Origin: Glaciecola sp. UBA2563 | GTDB lineage: Bacteria; Pseudomonadota; Gammaproteobacteria; Enterobacterales; Alteromonadaceae | Assembly (NCBI GenBank): GCA_002340325.1 | Contig: DDLV01000121.1 | Coordinates: 1-64,000 of the forward strand | DNA length: 64,000 bases | Direction: 5' to 3' | Part shown: piece after piece, positions 7,938 through 16,787 of the stretch | Numbering within the stretch: the first letter of the stretch is position 1 | Layout: each line of letters starts with the position of its first letter | The notes under the pieces: model-generated | Told to the model about the DNA's origin: nothing | The model's input: only the letters and a program-made list of their open reading frames with translations | Databases searched by the model: none | Translations under genes and position numbers: made by a program

Positions 7938-8503
7938 AAAAGCAAGGTGGATTAGTACTTGTTTTTGCACTTCTGGTGCTAGTTTCAATCACGATTTTAG
8001 GCATAAGTTCTGTCAGTAGCTCGGCGCTGCAAACCAAAATGGCGTCATCAATAGAAAAGACATCGTTGGTTTTCGATGCAGCCGAAGCTGCAATAGGTGG
8101 CGTCGTTTTTGAAGCTGAGGACGAAGCCTTGCTCAGCGATCCAAATCTGCTTGATCCGCTGTCAGAAGCTCGGCAAGCTGCCGCGATTGACTTGGACGCT
8201 GAACAGCTAAGCTGCTTTGATGATCGCAGAACAAGACGTAACGCAACAATGGCAGGCATGGCATTTAACACACAGCACACACAGAACGGTAAATTCAGTG
8301 ATTTACCTCCGATGAACGCATGGTCTCGTTCCGTCTTCGTACGAGAACAAGCGTGTATTGGGTCTAGTAACGTTATTGGGGGAAGCAATATAAACTGCCA
8401 CGTCTTCTTGATAAGAGGGTGTGGCCAAATAGAAGGGAGTGATTTTGCTATTGCAAATACGCTGACGGCATCAGTGTTTGCTCCTTCTTCAACGAACAGG
8501 TAA
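7934..8503 (+). CDS. pilX: type IV pilus assembly protein PilX
   Basis: Short leader MKKQGG followed by LVLVFALLVLVSITILGISS. The position that carries glutamate in the other pseudopilins is phenylalanine here, which is usual for the PilX/GspK-like tip subunit. The 189-residue protein contains AAEAAIGGVVFEAE, resembling the AExA region of PilX proteins. It overlaps pilW by four bases and is followed four bases later by pilY1. Confidence 0.85.
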   Translation: MKKQGGLVLVFALLVLVSITILGISSVSSSALQTKMASSIEKTSLVFDAAEAAIGGVVFEAEDEALLSDPNLLDPLSEARQAAAIDLDAEQLSCFDDRRTRRNATMAGMAFNTQHTQNGKFSDLPPMNAWSRSVFVREQACIGSSNVIGGSNINCHVFLIRGCGQIEGSDFAIANTLTASVFAPSSTNR

Positions 8504-8507
8504 TGCT

Positions 8508-11500
8508 ATGAAAAATTCAACGCTTTATTCATTCGCTACATCGTTTGTGCTCTCCTGTATGATTGGTTTTTCAGCATTTGCTGATGATTTAGAAATCTAT
8601 ATTGGTGACGGTTTTGACTCCGTTGATTACGATCCCAATGTGTTATTCATAATGGATACCTCGGGCTCAATGCGAGCAACAGACGGGACAGGGGAATCCC
8701 GTTTATTACGTGTCCAAGATGCACTTCGCGAATTGATGTCAACCGCAACCAATATTAACGTCGGCCTGATGCGATTTTCTAACAAAGGTGGTCCTGTGCT
8801 ATATCCTGTGAGAGGAATAGACCAGGCAGCTACCACAGATTTTGTTATTCCAATACAAGATTCAAATGATGACGTACACAAGATTGATGCAAATCTCACT
8901 GATGCATCTAACCGACAAATCACGTTAACACTTGGCACTAGTTCTGTAACGACGGGATTGAGATTTACTAATGTTAATATCCCAAGAGGCGCGGCCATTA
9001 CCAGTGCTGTGGTAAAGTTCACCAGTTCTAACCCTAATACTGCACCTAGTGAATTCACTATCCGTGCTGAAGCTACCGGGGATGCCGTAAATTTTGATCC
9101 AACAAATGATGGTGTGGATGAACGAACATTAACAGCTGCGCAGACTGTCTGGGCGGAAAACAATGACTTTCCGCTCGTTGGTGAGAGTGTGAGTACACCT
9201 GACCTTTCACACATTGTACAAGAGGTCGTGGATAGAAATGACTGGTGTGGTGGCAATGCGCTTAACCTCATTATTGAAGGCACAAGTGCGAACGCCGCTA
9301 GCGCAAGGCGTGCCTATTCAAGAGATGATGGCACCAGTAGAGCACCGCAATTGGTGGTTAAATATGACGATTCAACTGCCACGGGCTGTGTTAGAAAACA
9401 GCGCGTTTTTCAAATCAATAGCCAAAGAAACAATGCTGAAGAGGCGTCTAACGGGCGCAACGCAACGGGTTCAGAATTGACAATGCGCGATGGCCAAGGT
9501 GGAGTAGACTTCGTTGGTTTGCGGTTTACAAACATCGACTTACCACAGGGTGCTAGCGTGTTAAATGCTTATTTGGATTTCACCGCTAACAGAGTGGCTG
9601 ATGATTCGGGTGCTTCGATATTTATACAGGGAGTTGCAGAAGATGATCCGCGCGATTTCAGAAATTATCCAAGGTATTTATTACGTGATAAACCAAAAAC
9701 ATCAGCATCAGTCGCTTGGAATGAGATTGAGCCCTGGTACAGAGATGGAGAGTATCGGTCTCCTTCAATAAGCGCTATTGTGGAGGAGATAGTGGGCCGA
9801 CCTGGATGGCGTAATGGCAATGATATGATGTTTGCGCTGAGTGGATTTTCGCCTGCATTACGTGGTGCTTACACTTTTAGAGGAAAACGATCGGCTGCTG
9901 CAAGGCTAGTGATTGAATATGAAGGCAATGCAGTACCTGGTGCATCTGCATCGGTGAGAGATAGCGTTGTGAGCGCGGTTAACGAATTAAATGCAAGTGG
10001 TACAACCCCTATCGTCGATACGCTCTATGAAGCTGCGTTGTACTATGGTGGATTGCCGGTTGATTATGGCCTTAGAAGAGGTGATCACACCGTAAGCAGC
10101 TCCGTTCGAAGAGCGACTCGCGTGAGTAATAGGTCTTCATACATCGGTGATGACAGTGTACTTCCAGCTGGGTGTTCAGAAGGCAACCTTAGTGCATCCA
10201 GTTGTATTGGTGAATACATTCCTGCTGGTGCGGTTTATGTGTCGCCGATCGAAGATGTGGAATGTCAGGTTAATAATCATATTGTCTTGCTATCAGACGG
10301 ACAGCCTAATGGCAACATTAGTGTGTCGAAAGTACAACAAATGATCAGTGAAAACTGCAGCGGTGGCGGAAGCGGAAAATGCGGTCCGGAGCTCGCTGGC
10401 TTTTTGAGTGAATCAAACTCAGTCACTGGCGCATCAGTAACGACGCATACCATTGGGTTTGCTGCCAATGAGGATGTTAATAACTACCTCAACCAACTGT
10501 CGTCGGAAGGAGGCGGTCAGTTTTACCGTGCTGACGACAGTGAATCGCTGTTGGATGTTTTTAATACGATTATCAGAAATATAAAAGACGACAATGCCAC
10601 GTTTGTTGCGCCAGGTATCGCGGTAAATCAGCAGAATAGGCTAACACACTTAGATCAATTATATTTTGCACTGTTTAAACCAACCGAAAGTGCATTATGG
10701 CCGGGTAACGTAAAACGATACCGGTTGAAAAATAACAGGATCGTTGATTCAAATGGCGTAGAGGCCGTGGACCCCGAAACAGGCTTCTTCGCCAATACAG
10801 CGAGAAGCTACTGGTCAGCCCAATCTGACGGCGCGGATGTGAGATTTGGTGGCTCAATAAGTAAACTCACGCTGAATAGAGATATCTTCACGTTTGGTGA
10901 TGAACCAGGCGCTATTTTCAGAGAATCTAATCGCGTAATTGAAAATAATTCCAATATCACTTCGGCGGATTTAGAACTTGATTCAATTGCAAATAATAGT
11001 GTGAGACAACAGGTTCGCGTTGAGCTCCTCAAATGGGCGCGCGGCGTCGATGTCTTTGATGTCGATCGCGATGGCGACAGAACAGACATCAATTTTATGA
11101 TGGGCGATCCAATCCACTCTCAACCCGTGATCGTTAACTATGGAGAAAACGATGATGCGGTGTTTGTTGCAACGAATCACGGCTTTATTCATTCCATCGA
11201 TACTGACAATGGCAATGAGAATTTTTCAATAATTCCAAGAGATTTAATCGGTAATCTGTACAAATTTTATGAAAACGTGAATACGGTTGATCATACCTAT
11301 GGCTTGGATGGAGATTTGGTCGTGCGCTACCACGATGACAAAATCTGGCTGTACGCAGGTATGAGACGGGGCGGGAATAATTATTACGTCATCGATATCA
11401 CGCAGAAAATGAACCCTAAGTTAGTCTATAAAATTGACGGTGGCGCAGGTGACTTTGCAAATCTGGGACAGACTTGGTCTCGACCAATCCTCACTAAAGT

Positions 11501-12614
11501 GAACATTGGCGGTTCAGTTAAAGAGGTATTGGTTTTTGCTGGTGGTTATGATGAAGATCAAGATTATCGCGATGTGAGAATGGAAGATTCTATAGGTAAC
11601 AGCGTATTTATCGTTGATGCTGATAATGGCGAGTTGTTGTGGTCAGCGAGCAATCAAAACGCGGATCTTAATATTCCAGAGATGAAGTACAGTATTCCTG
11701 CTCGAGTGGCGGCAGTTGACCGCGATTTCGACGGCTTGATGGACCACATGTATGTCGCTGATATGGGTGCGCAGTTGTTTAGATTAGATGTTTATAACGG
11801 TGAGAATCGCGTTGATTTAGTCAAAGGTAAATTAATAGCGACGTTGGGAGGCGACACTGCCGAATCTAATCGGCGTTTTTATTACGCGCCAGACGTTGCA
11901 CAAATTGCATTAGGAGAAGAACAGTATTATGCGGTAGCAATCGGCAGCGGATTTAGGGCCGGACCTCTTAATAATACTATTCAAGATAAGTTCTACATGT
12001 TTAAGGACAAGGGCGTATTTTCGCGAAATGAGGACAATGAATTTACGTTTCCTGAAACGCCCATTACTGAGGAAGACTTATATAACGCAACGTTGCATGA
12101 ATTGACATCATCTGACGAGAATGTCAGACAGATAGCAAATACCGCTTTTACAGACAAACAAGGTTGGGTGCTAGATTTAGATGCTCGTGGTGAGAAAGTT
12201 CTATCATCTCCTTTGATCTTTGATTTTAAGATATTCTTCACAACATATTTACCGGCTAGCGCCAGTGATAGTGCGTGCGCGCCACCATCAGGTTCAAGTA
12301 GGGCATACTTAGTTGATCTATTTAACGCTAATGCAGTGACAGACTTAAACAACAATAGCAGTGAAGAGCATGAAGATAGGTTCGCTGACCTTAAGCAATC
12401 GGGTATTGCGCCTGATGCCAAGATTTTGATTGAGAATATCGTCAAACCGGTTGTATGCATTGGTGTTGAATGTGCCGCTGCTGCAGTAGAGCTTGATGAA
12501 CAGGGTAATGAGGAGGTATGTGATAACGATTTTGCATGCCTTGCACAGAATATCTACGGTAGATTTGAACGCGTCAAAAAAGACGCATGGTCAACTGAAG
12601 TCGAGGATAACTAA
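8508..12614 (+). CDS. pilY1: type IV pilus tip adhesin PilY1 with inserted beta-sandwich repeats
   Basis: Large pilus-tip and mechanosensory protein of 1,368 residues. I start it at the ATG at 8508, seven bases after ACAGG, because this gives a clean signal peptide ending FSAFA before DDLEIY. A von Willebrand A domain begins with the MIDAS motif FIMDTSGSM (about residue 50), but its continuation (HIVLLSDGQPNG, about residue 590) is far away. Between them lie two related segments (about 133-287 and 318-474), each with a GLRFTN(V/I) block, a VVxRxxW-like block and a final LVxxYE/D block. The C-terminal PilY1 propeller follows, with MMGDPIHSQPVIVNYG (about 865) and the calcium-site pattern DRDFDGLMD (about 1070). 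Confidence 0.92.
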   Translation: MKNSTLYSFATSFVLSCMIGFSAFADDLEIYIGDGFDSVDYDPNVLFIMDTSGSMRATDGTGESRLLRVQDALRELMSTATNINVGLMRFSNKGGPVLYPVRGIDQAATTDFVIPIQDSNDDVHKIDANLTDASNRQITLTLGTSSVTTGLRFTNVNIPRGAAITSAVVKFTSSNPNTAPSEFTIRAEATGDAVNFDPTNDGVDERTLTAAQTVWAENNDFPLVGESVSTPDLSHIVQEVVDRNDWCGGNALNLIIEGTSANAASARRAYSRDDGTSRAPQLVVKYDDSTATGCVRKQRVFQINSQRNNAEEASNGRNATGSELTMRDGQGGVDFVGLRFTNIDLPQGASVLNAYLDFTANRVADDSGASIFIQGVAEDDPRDFRNYPRYLLRDKPKTSASVAWNEIEPWYRDGEYRSPSISAIVEEIVGRPGWRNGNDMMFALSGFSPALRGAYTFRGKRSAAARLVIEYEGNAVPGASASVRDSVVSAVNELNASGTTPIVDTLYEAALYYGGLPVDYGLRRGDHTVSSSVRRATRVSNRSSYIGDDSVLPAGCSEGNLSASSCIGEYIPAGAVYVSPIEDVECQVNNHIVLLSDGQPNGNISVSKVQQMISENCSGGGSGKCGPELAGFLSESNSVTGASVTTHTIGFAANEDVNNYLNQLSSEGGGQFYRADDSESLLDVFNTIIRNIKDDNATFVAPGIAVNQQNRLTHLDQLYFALFKPTESALWPGNVKRYRLKNNRIVDSNGVEAVDPETGFFANTARSYWSAQSDGADVRFGGSISKLTLNRDIFTFGDEPGAIFRESNRVIENNSNITSADLELDSIANNSVRQQVRVELLKWARGVDVFDVDRDGDRTDINFMMGDPIHSQPVIVNYGENDDAVFVATNHGFIHSIDTDNGNENFSIIPRDLIGNLYKFYENVNTVDHTYGLDGDLVVRYHDDKIWLYAGMRRGGNNYYVIDITQKMNPKLVYKIDGGAGDFANLGQTWSRPILTKVNIGGSVKEVLVFAGGYDEDQDYRDVRMEDSIGNSVFIVDADNGELLWSASNQNADLNIPEMKYSIPARVAAVDRDFDGLMDHMYVADMGAQLFRLDVYNGENRVDLVKGKLIATLGGDTAESNRRFYYAPDVAQIALGEEQYYAVAIGSGFRAGPLNNTIQDKFYMFKDKGVFSRNEDNEFTFPETPITEEDLYNATLHELTSSDENVRQIANTAFTDKQGWVLDLDARGEKVLSSPLIFDFKIFFTTYLPASASDSACAPPSGSSRAYLVDLFNANAVTDLNNNSSEEHEDRFADLKQSGIAPDAKILIENIVKPVVCIGVECAAAAVELDEQGNEEVCDNDFACLAQNIYGRFERVKKDAWSTEVEDN

Positions 12615-12650
12615 AAGGCTATTGAAGTAGACTTACCACACCCTTCGTTT

Positions 12651-12693
12651 TCGAATCACAAGCAGTCAATCCTTTAGGTTGCTTGTGATTCGA
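12651..12693. terminator. 14-bp perfect inverted repeat after pilY1
   Basis: TCGAATCACAAGCA (12651-12664) and its exact complement (12680-12693) enclose a 15-base loop, 37 bases after the pilY1 stop. No long T run follows, so it may be a weak terminator or an RNA-stabilising hairpin at the operon end. Confidence 0.5.
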
Positions 12694-12765
12694 TATTTCT
12701 AGCGCTATACAATTGAATTCGATAGAAATAAGTCATTGAATTAATAACTGTGTTTTGGGAAATGA

Positions 12766-13314
12766 TCAGTCACACTTGATTTCTTTATTGTTATGTAGCT
12801 CGTGAATGCCGTTTTTGTCTTTATCTTTCGATGATCTAATGCGTCCTTGCAAACTAATAGTAAACCCTCTACTCATATCCATTATGTTGTCAAACACACA
12901 AATATAGACACTGACTGGACTTGCCAGAGTACCGCCTCGATAAAAAACAATTTGGTCACGCGAGCTTTTTATCACTACTTTGTCGCTTGATTTATCGGTA
13001 TACCGCAATATGGGCTCATCTTTATCCAAAGCCTGGTTGTTGTTCTTGTCCACAAATGCGACGGTGTTTGTTCCCCAATAATTGCCATTGCACTTACCAT
13101 CTTGAATCGGACAAATAGTCACCGATGCTTCTTCGACAATTGCGTGAGTTTTAGCATAATGAATCAGGCCAACCAAGTTATTTAGAGTAGATGTCAAACG
13201 CGCGTGGTTAATCCATCCTGGAATACTATGACTTGAAAGGGTAAAGGCAATGGACAGCACTGCAATACATAGCAATAACTCAAAAAGCGTAAGTCCTTTA
13301 TACTGATTAAACAA
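12766..13314 (-). CDS. FimT/GspH-type minor pseudopilin (copy 1)
   Basis: The 182-residue protein has leader MFNQYKG followed by LTLFELLLCIAVLSIAFTL, with Glu at mature +5. The globular domain has the GspH/FimT marker TVAFVDKNNNQALDKDEPIL and a C-terminal DKDKNGIHE stretch ending in Cys-Asp. It resembles the next pseudopilin gene in these two blocks, so the two look like paralogs filling the FimT and FimU roles. It is convergent with pilY1 rather than upstream of pilV as in Pseudomonas. Confidence 0.85.
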   Translation of the reverse strand: MFNQYKGLTLFELLLCIAVLSIAFTLSSHSIPGWINHARLTSTLNNLVGLIHYAKTHAIVEEASVTICPIQDGKCNGNYWGTNTVAFVDKNNNQALDKDEPILRYTDKSSDKVVIKSSRDQIVFYRGGTLASPVSVYICVFDNIMDMSRGFTISLQGRIRSSKDKDKNGIHELHNNKEIKCD

Positions 13315-13382
13315 ACCATATCCGTGTTTACCGATTTATTGATGCTGCAAAGAATAAACAACAAATGGAGTCTGCAAAACTG

Positions 13383-13582
13383 TACGTAAGCGCGTTTTTA
13401 AGCTGCCGTTCATTGAAGCGATGCTTATTAGCTGACGGGTATTCGTATTTAAAAGACGCTGTGCAACATCCATGTTCGCTCGGGCTCGCACATCCGTGTG
13501 CTCGCACGCTTTTAAATACAAAGCCCCCTCCGCTAAGCGCTATATCGCTTCAATGAACCGCAGCGTGCGCAAGCACGATATA
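13383..13582. repeat. long imperfect inverted repeat between two pseudopilin genes
   Basis: The 327-base gap between the two fimT-like genes has no convincing gene. It is dominated by an imperfect palindrome. GCTGCCGTTCATTGAAGCGA (from 13402) pairs with the complement at 13543-13563 with one mismatch. Further in, GTATTTAAAAG (from 13445) pairs with CTTTTAAATAC (ending 13518). The outer flanks, rich in GCGC, pair partly. The RNA or single-stranded DNA could fold into a hairpin of about 160-200 bases. It resembles a miniature inverted-repeat element or a large REP-like unit. No second copy was noticed in the window. Confidence 0.7.
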
Positions 13583-13641
13583 AAGATTTTTAGTAAATTT
13601 AAGCTGTGCAAGGCGAATCTAATGGGGCTAAGAAAACATGA

Positions 13642-14217
13642 TTAAGAACAGCTTAGAGCATCTCCATCTTTGTTTTCATGAATGCCATCTCCATTTTCAT
13701 CTCTGCTTAGTTTTACCCGTCCATTTGGGTTGATGTCGATTTGGCGAGCAAGCTTGTTGTCGTTGGAGTTTGCACATAGGTTTAGCGTTGACGATTGATT
13801 CGCGGTGCCAGTTGGCGAAAATACAATTAACCGATTAGGAGCAGTCATGTTATTCGCAACGGATATCTCTTCTGTGGTATACAGCAATGCCTCATTTGCT
13901 TCGCGGTTGCCGTTTTCATTTCTATCAATAAATACAATTTTGGGAAGGTCCCAGTCAGATGTGTCACATGCAGAAAAATCAGCTGATGGGCAAACGATAA
14001 CTTCTTTCAATTGGTCAACGGCGGTAAATCTAGCAAATCGCAGCGCTGCGCTAGTTGCATTAATATCTGATGTTACCTGATTTCGGCTTGTAATGACTTG
14101 AACATTTGGTACCACTAAACCCAGTAAAATCGCTGATATAGCAACGACTACCATCAGCTCTACTAGCGTTAGCCCATTTTGACGTGCAGTTGATGTGCGA
14201 ATCCTGTCCACTATCAT
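13642..14217 (-). CDS. FimT/FimU-type minor pseudopilin (copy 2)
   Basis: The 191-residue protein has a 15-residue leader ending ARQNG, then LTLVELMVVVAISAILLGLV with Glu at +5. The domain shows SAALRFARFTAVDQ, IVFIDRNENGNREANEALL and a C-terminal RDENGDGIHE followed by a final Cys-Ser. These are the standard GspH/FimT landmarks. FimU and FimT cannot be told apart from sequence alone. It is on the same strand as copy 1, separated by the inverted repeat, and may have its own promoter in the 222 bases upstream. Confidence 0.87.
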   Translation of the reverse strand: MIVDRIRTSTARQNGLTLVELMVVVAISAILLGLVVPNVQVITSRNQVTSDINATSAALRFARFTAVDQLKEVIVCPSADFSACDTSDWDLPKIVFIDRNENGNREANEALLYTTEEISVANNMTAPNRLIVFSPTGTANQSSTLNLCANSNDNKLARQIDINPNGRVKLSRDENGDGIHENKDGDALSCS

Positions 14218-14439
14218 ACCCTCTGTTGATAGACGTAGTATAAAGATATCTGTAATTGAATGAGTATTTGAATATACATAAGCTTACTAATACAAATACC
14301 TATTTAAGGTTCTTAGTTATATTTATTGGAGACCCGACAAAGCATTTATGAGAGGGAATGTTAGTGAGGGTTGATTTGCAAATTTAACTACCATCACTAC
14401 GTATGGACCATGGCTTCAGTAGTAAAAGATAGACAGGCC

Positions 14440-14919
14440 CTAATCGTCACAACATACTTTATTGCAATCAAGGCCATGTGCCAGTTGCATTGGCGTCGCT
14501 TCACGCACATTGATAATGTTAACTTCAAAGATCAATGTGTGCCCGGCCAAAGGATGATTGCCGTCTACGGTAACAGACTGGTCGGTCTTGTCAGTGACAA
14601 TTACAGATTGCTCGCCCTCGTCTGTCGTAGCGCGAAAACTCATGCCTATTTCCACTTGTATATCATTAAACATACTAATTGGAACTTCTTGAACAAGCTT
14701 TAGATTATAATCTCCGTATCCGAGCTCTGGCGGGACCTCTACTTGAAACGCATCTCCGGCTTGCCGGTTATAGAGGGCTCGCTCTAGCCCGGGGATCATG
14801 AATTTACTGCCTTGTATAAATTCAAGTGGCTCGTCTGCGGTGGAGCTGTCAATTTCCTCACCTTCTTTTGTTCTTACAACGTATTGAATCGTTACTATAT
14901 GATTATTTTTGATCTGCAT
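14440..14919 (-). CDS. SlyD-like FKBP peptidyl-prolyl isomerase
   Basis: Peptidyl-prolyl isomerase and chaperone of the SlyD class. The 159-residue protein contains VTIQYVVRTKEGEEIDSS, FMIPGLERALYNRQAGD, VPPELGYGDYN and VDGNHPLAGHTLIFEVNI. The C-terminus is short and ends NKVCCDD, lacking the long His/Cys-rich metal-binding tail of classical SlyD, so nickel delivery is doubtful. It starts nine bases after ygfZ on the same strand and is probably cotranscribed. It is the second FKBP of this type in the window (the other is fkpB). Confidence 0.88.
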   Translation of the reverse strand: MQIKNNHIVTIQYVVRTKEGEEIDSSTADEPLEFIQGSKFMIPGLERALYNRQAGDAFQVEVPPELGYGDYNLKLVQEVPISMFNDIQVEIGMSFRATTDEGEQSVIVTDKTDQSVTVDGNHPLAGHTLIFEVNIINVREATPMQLAHGLDCNKVCCDD

Positions 14920-14928
14920 TAATATGTT

Positions 14929-15885
14929 TCAGTCTGTGTCTACTTTGTATGGAAGTGGCTGCACAGTCATTTGTCTAAGCGGTTGGTCCTTGCTGCGAAG
15001 AGTGTCACCTTCAACGATATCATTCGGCAGCACAGCCAAACATTTCATTTCGTTATTATGCGTTGAAACCCTAATAACGTTGCCGGCACGTCTCCAGTTA
15101 TCGCCCACTTGCCTTTCAAGAGTCGTTCCGATTTCTAGCGTTTCTTTACTGGCCGACTCAGAAGTTTGATTATTCTCGATCATATGTAGCAAATACAGAG
15201 CACGTTTGTTTTTTCCAAGAAACTTAGTTCTCGCAATTACTTCCTGCCCCATATAGCACCCTTTATCAAAATCGATACCACCAAGACATTGAAGATTAAA
15301 CATCTGAGGGACATATTCGTTAACAGTAGATTCAGTTACGATGCCAAAACCATCATTGACTTCTAGCCATTCGTGAAACTGCTCATCGATGAATGTAACC
15401 GACGCTTCATTTTCAAGTTGGATAAATGAATCTTGCGAAATTAATCCCATGTAACGCGGTGTTGATTGGGAGATACAAAAGAATAAACTGCCGTCAACCT
15501 CAATGCTAGCTAAGTGCGTTGTTGGTAGCGTTGCATAGGATTTTTCAATGGTAGACTTAATTTCCTCACCAGCAAAAGAAACAAGAACAACATCCTCATT
15601 TATGTCGATAGACACTTTTGAAAATACCCCATACTTTTTCAGTTGTGCCAACGTTTGTTCGGCTGCAGCGTTTTCAATTAGTAATGAAAAGCCAGCGCCG
15701 CGTTTGCACAAATAGGCGATACTCCACATTTTGCCCTTAAAATCGCAATGCGCTGTTAATTTGATTTCTCCATCTTTCGAGTTTTCAGTATCTACCGTAA
15801 GTTGGCCATGCAAAAATTTAGCAGCATCTTCTCCACTGACCTCTATCACTCGATAATTATTGAGTTTGCAAATGCCATTTTTCAT
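14929..15885 (-). CDS. ygfZ: folate-binding protein YgfZ
   Basis: GcvT-related tetrahydrofolate-binding protein that supports iron-sulfur cluster enzymes, particularly under oxidative stress. The 318-residue protein contains the family motif KGCYMGQEVIART (about residues 222-234) with its essential cysteine, and an N-terminal HGQLTVDTEN segment typical of GcvT-like folds. It is divergent from sdhE-ygfX, a common neighbourhood in gammaproteobacteria, and upstream of the SlyD-like gene. Confidence 0.92.
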   Translation of the reverse strand: MKNGICKLNNYRVIEVSGEDAAKFLHGQLTVDTENSKDGEIKLTAHCDFKGKMWSIAYLCKRGAGFSLLIENAAAEQTLAQLKKYGVFSKVSIDINEDVVLVSFAGEEIKSTIEKSYATLPTTHLASIEVDGSLFFCISQSTPRYMGLISQDSFIQLENEASVTFIDEQFHEWLEVNDGFGIVTESTVNEYVPQMFNLQCLGGIDFDKGCYMGQEVIARTKFLGKNKRALYLLHMIENNQTSESASKETLEIGTTLERQVGDNWRRAGNVIRVSTHNNEMKCLAVLPNDIVEGDTLRSKDQPLRQMTVQPLPYKVDTD

Positions 15886-16103
15886 TGAAAATTTCCATTT
15901 TGTGTTTAGTTAAAGAAATGAGGGCGCGTAAAAGAAAAACAAGATAAATCAGCCCGAGCAATTCTGTACTTATGGTTACGATTTTTTGATTTTACTTATG
16001 ATATCATCTACCGCCACTTTATCTTATGTCGATTACTTTAGATATAAGTGTCGGAATTTTGACTGGCTGTAACAGTAAGGGTCACCATAGTAAGGAGTTT
16101 CTT

Positions 16104-16358
16104 GTGTTTGACGAAAAGAGATATGCTCGTCTTAAATGGGCGTGTCGAAGAGGGATGTTAGAATTAGATGTATTACTTCTTCCGTTTGTAGAACAATCTT
16201 TTGAAACGTTGACATATGAGCAAAAAGTCATTTTTGAGCGCTTGTTAACCAGTGATGATCCTGATTTGTATGCCTGGTTTATGGGACATCAGAAGTGTGA
16301 AGATAAAGAATTTGCAGATATGATTGCGTATGTGTTGAAGGCAATTAAAATCAGATAA
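16104..16358 (+). CDS. sdhE: succinate dehydrogenase flavinylation factor SdhE
   Basis: Small cytoplasmic factor that promotes covalent FAD attachment to succinate dehydrogenase. I place the start at GTG 16104, six bases after AAGGAG, giving 84 residues, the normal family length. The frame is open 26 codons further upstream without similarity to SdhE. The conserved RRGMLELD motif (RGxxE) lies near the N-terminus, followed by DDPDLYAWFMG. ygfX follows two bases after the stop. Confidence 0.93.
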   Translation: MFDEKRYARLKWACRRGMLELDVLLLPFVEQSFETLTYEQKVIFERLLTSDDPDLYAWFMGHQKCEDKEFADMIAYVLKAIKIR

Positions 16359-16360
16359 TT

Positions 16361-16783
16361 GTGCGCTGCCATACAATATGCTTGAGTTCAGCCAGGCGAC
16401 AGTGGGTTCCATTGTTACTGTTATTACAACTACTGATTCATCTCTGTGCGCATCTGTTAAATGGGTTTGCGTACAGTTTTTTGTGTATAACATGCACCAT
16501 GTTAATAATCATTATTCTTCGACATGCGAGCATTCAGGAGCTACACTTTAGTCGTAAACAATCCGGAATTGATGTTGTACACAAAAATAATAACAGCTGC
16601 TCAACGTTCACAATTGCTGGACGCTGTAATAGCAGTTTTTGGTGCTTAATACTCTTCCCTAAATACACAGATAAGGATAGCTCAAGTCAAAAGATGTTGA
16701 TATTGCCCAAGTTTCTGTTTGATGAAAAGTCGTTTCGTTCTCTTGTGAGAACATCAGCGTGGACGACTTCTGAGGACGGTTAA
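16361..16783 (+). CDS. YgfX/CptA-like inner membrane protein
   Basis: The 140-residue protein starts at GTG two bases after sdhE. It has a pair of hydrophobic segments (about residues 17-33 and 38-53), then a soluble tail with LILF, KMLILPKFLFDEKSFRSLVR. The order (two helices, beta-rich tail, final LxxLVR) matches YgfX proteins, which commonly follow sdhE. Sequence conservation is low in this family, so the call rests on architecture and position. In Escherichia coli the partner acts as an inhibitor of cell division; whether this applies here is unknown. Confidence 0.65.
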   Translation: MRCHTICLSSARRQWVPLLLLLQLLIHLCAHLLNGFAYSFLCITCTMLIIIILRHASIQELHFSRKQSGIDVVHKNNNSCSTFTIAGRCNSSFWCLILFPKYTDKDSSSQKMLILPKFLFDEKSFRSLVRTSAWTTSEDG

Positions 16784-16787
16784 TTCG

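Noticed and set aside
13336..13556. Short ORFs on both strands in the pseudopilin gap
   Set aside because: They lie within the inverted repeat, have no ribosome-binding site and no recognisable protein features.
13402..13563. Integron attC site
   Set aside because: The arms begin GTTCATT and end AATGAAC, which do not fit the RYYYAAC...GTTRRRY pattern, and no integrase or cassette array is present.
14371..14703. 110-residue plus-strand frame
   Set aside because: It is antisense to the SlyD-like gene, whose protein motifs are convincing.
16026..16103. Longer start for sdhE (26 extra codons)
   Set aside because: AAGGAG six bases before GTG 16104 and the usual SdhE length support the shorter form.
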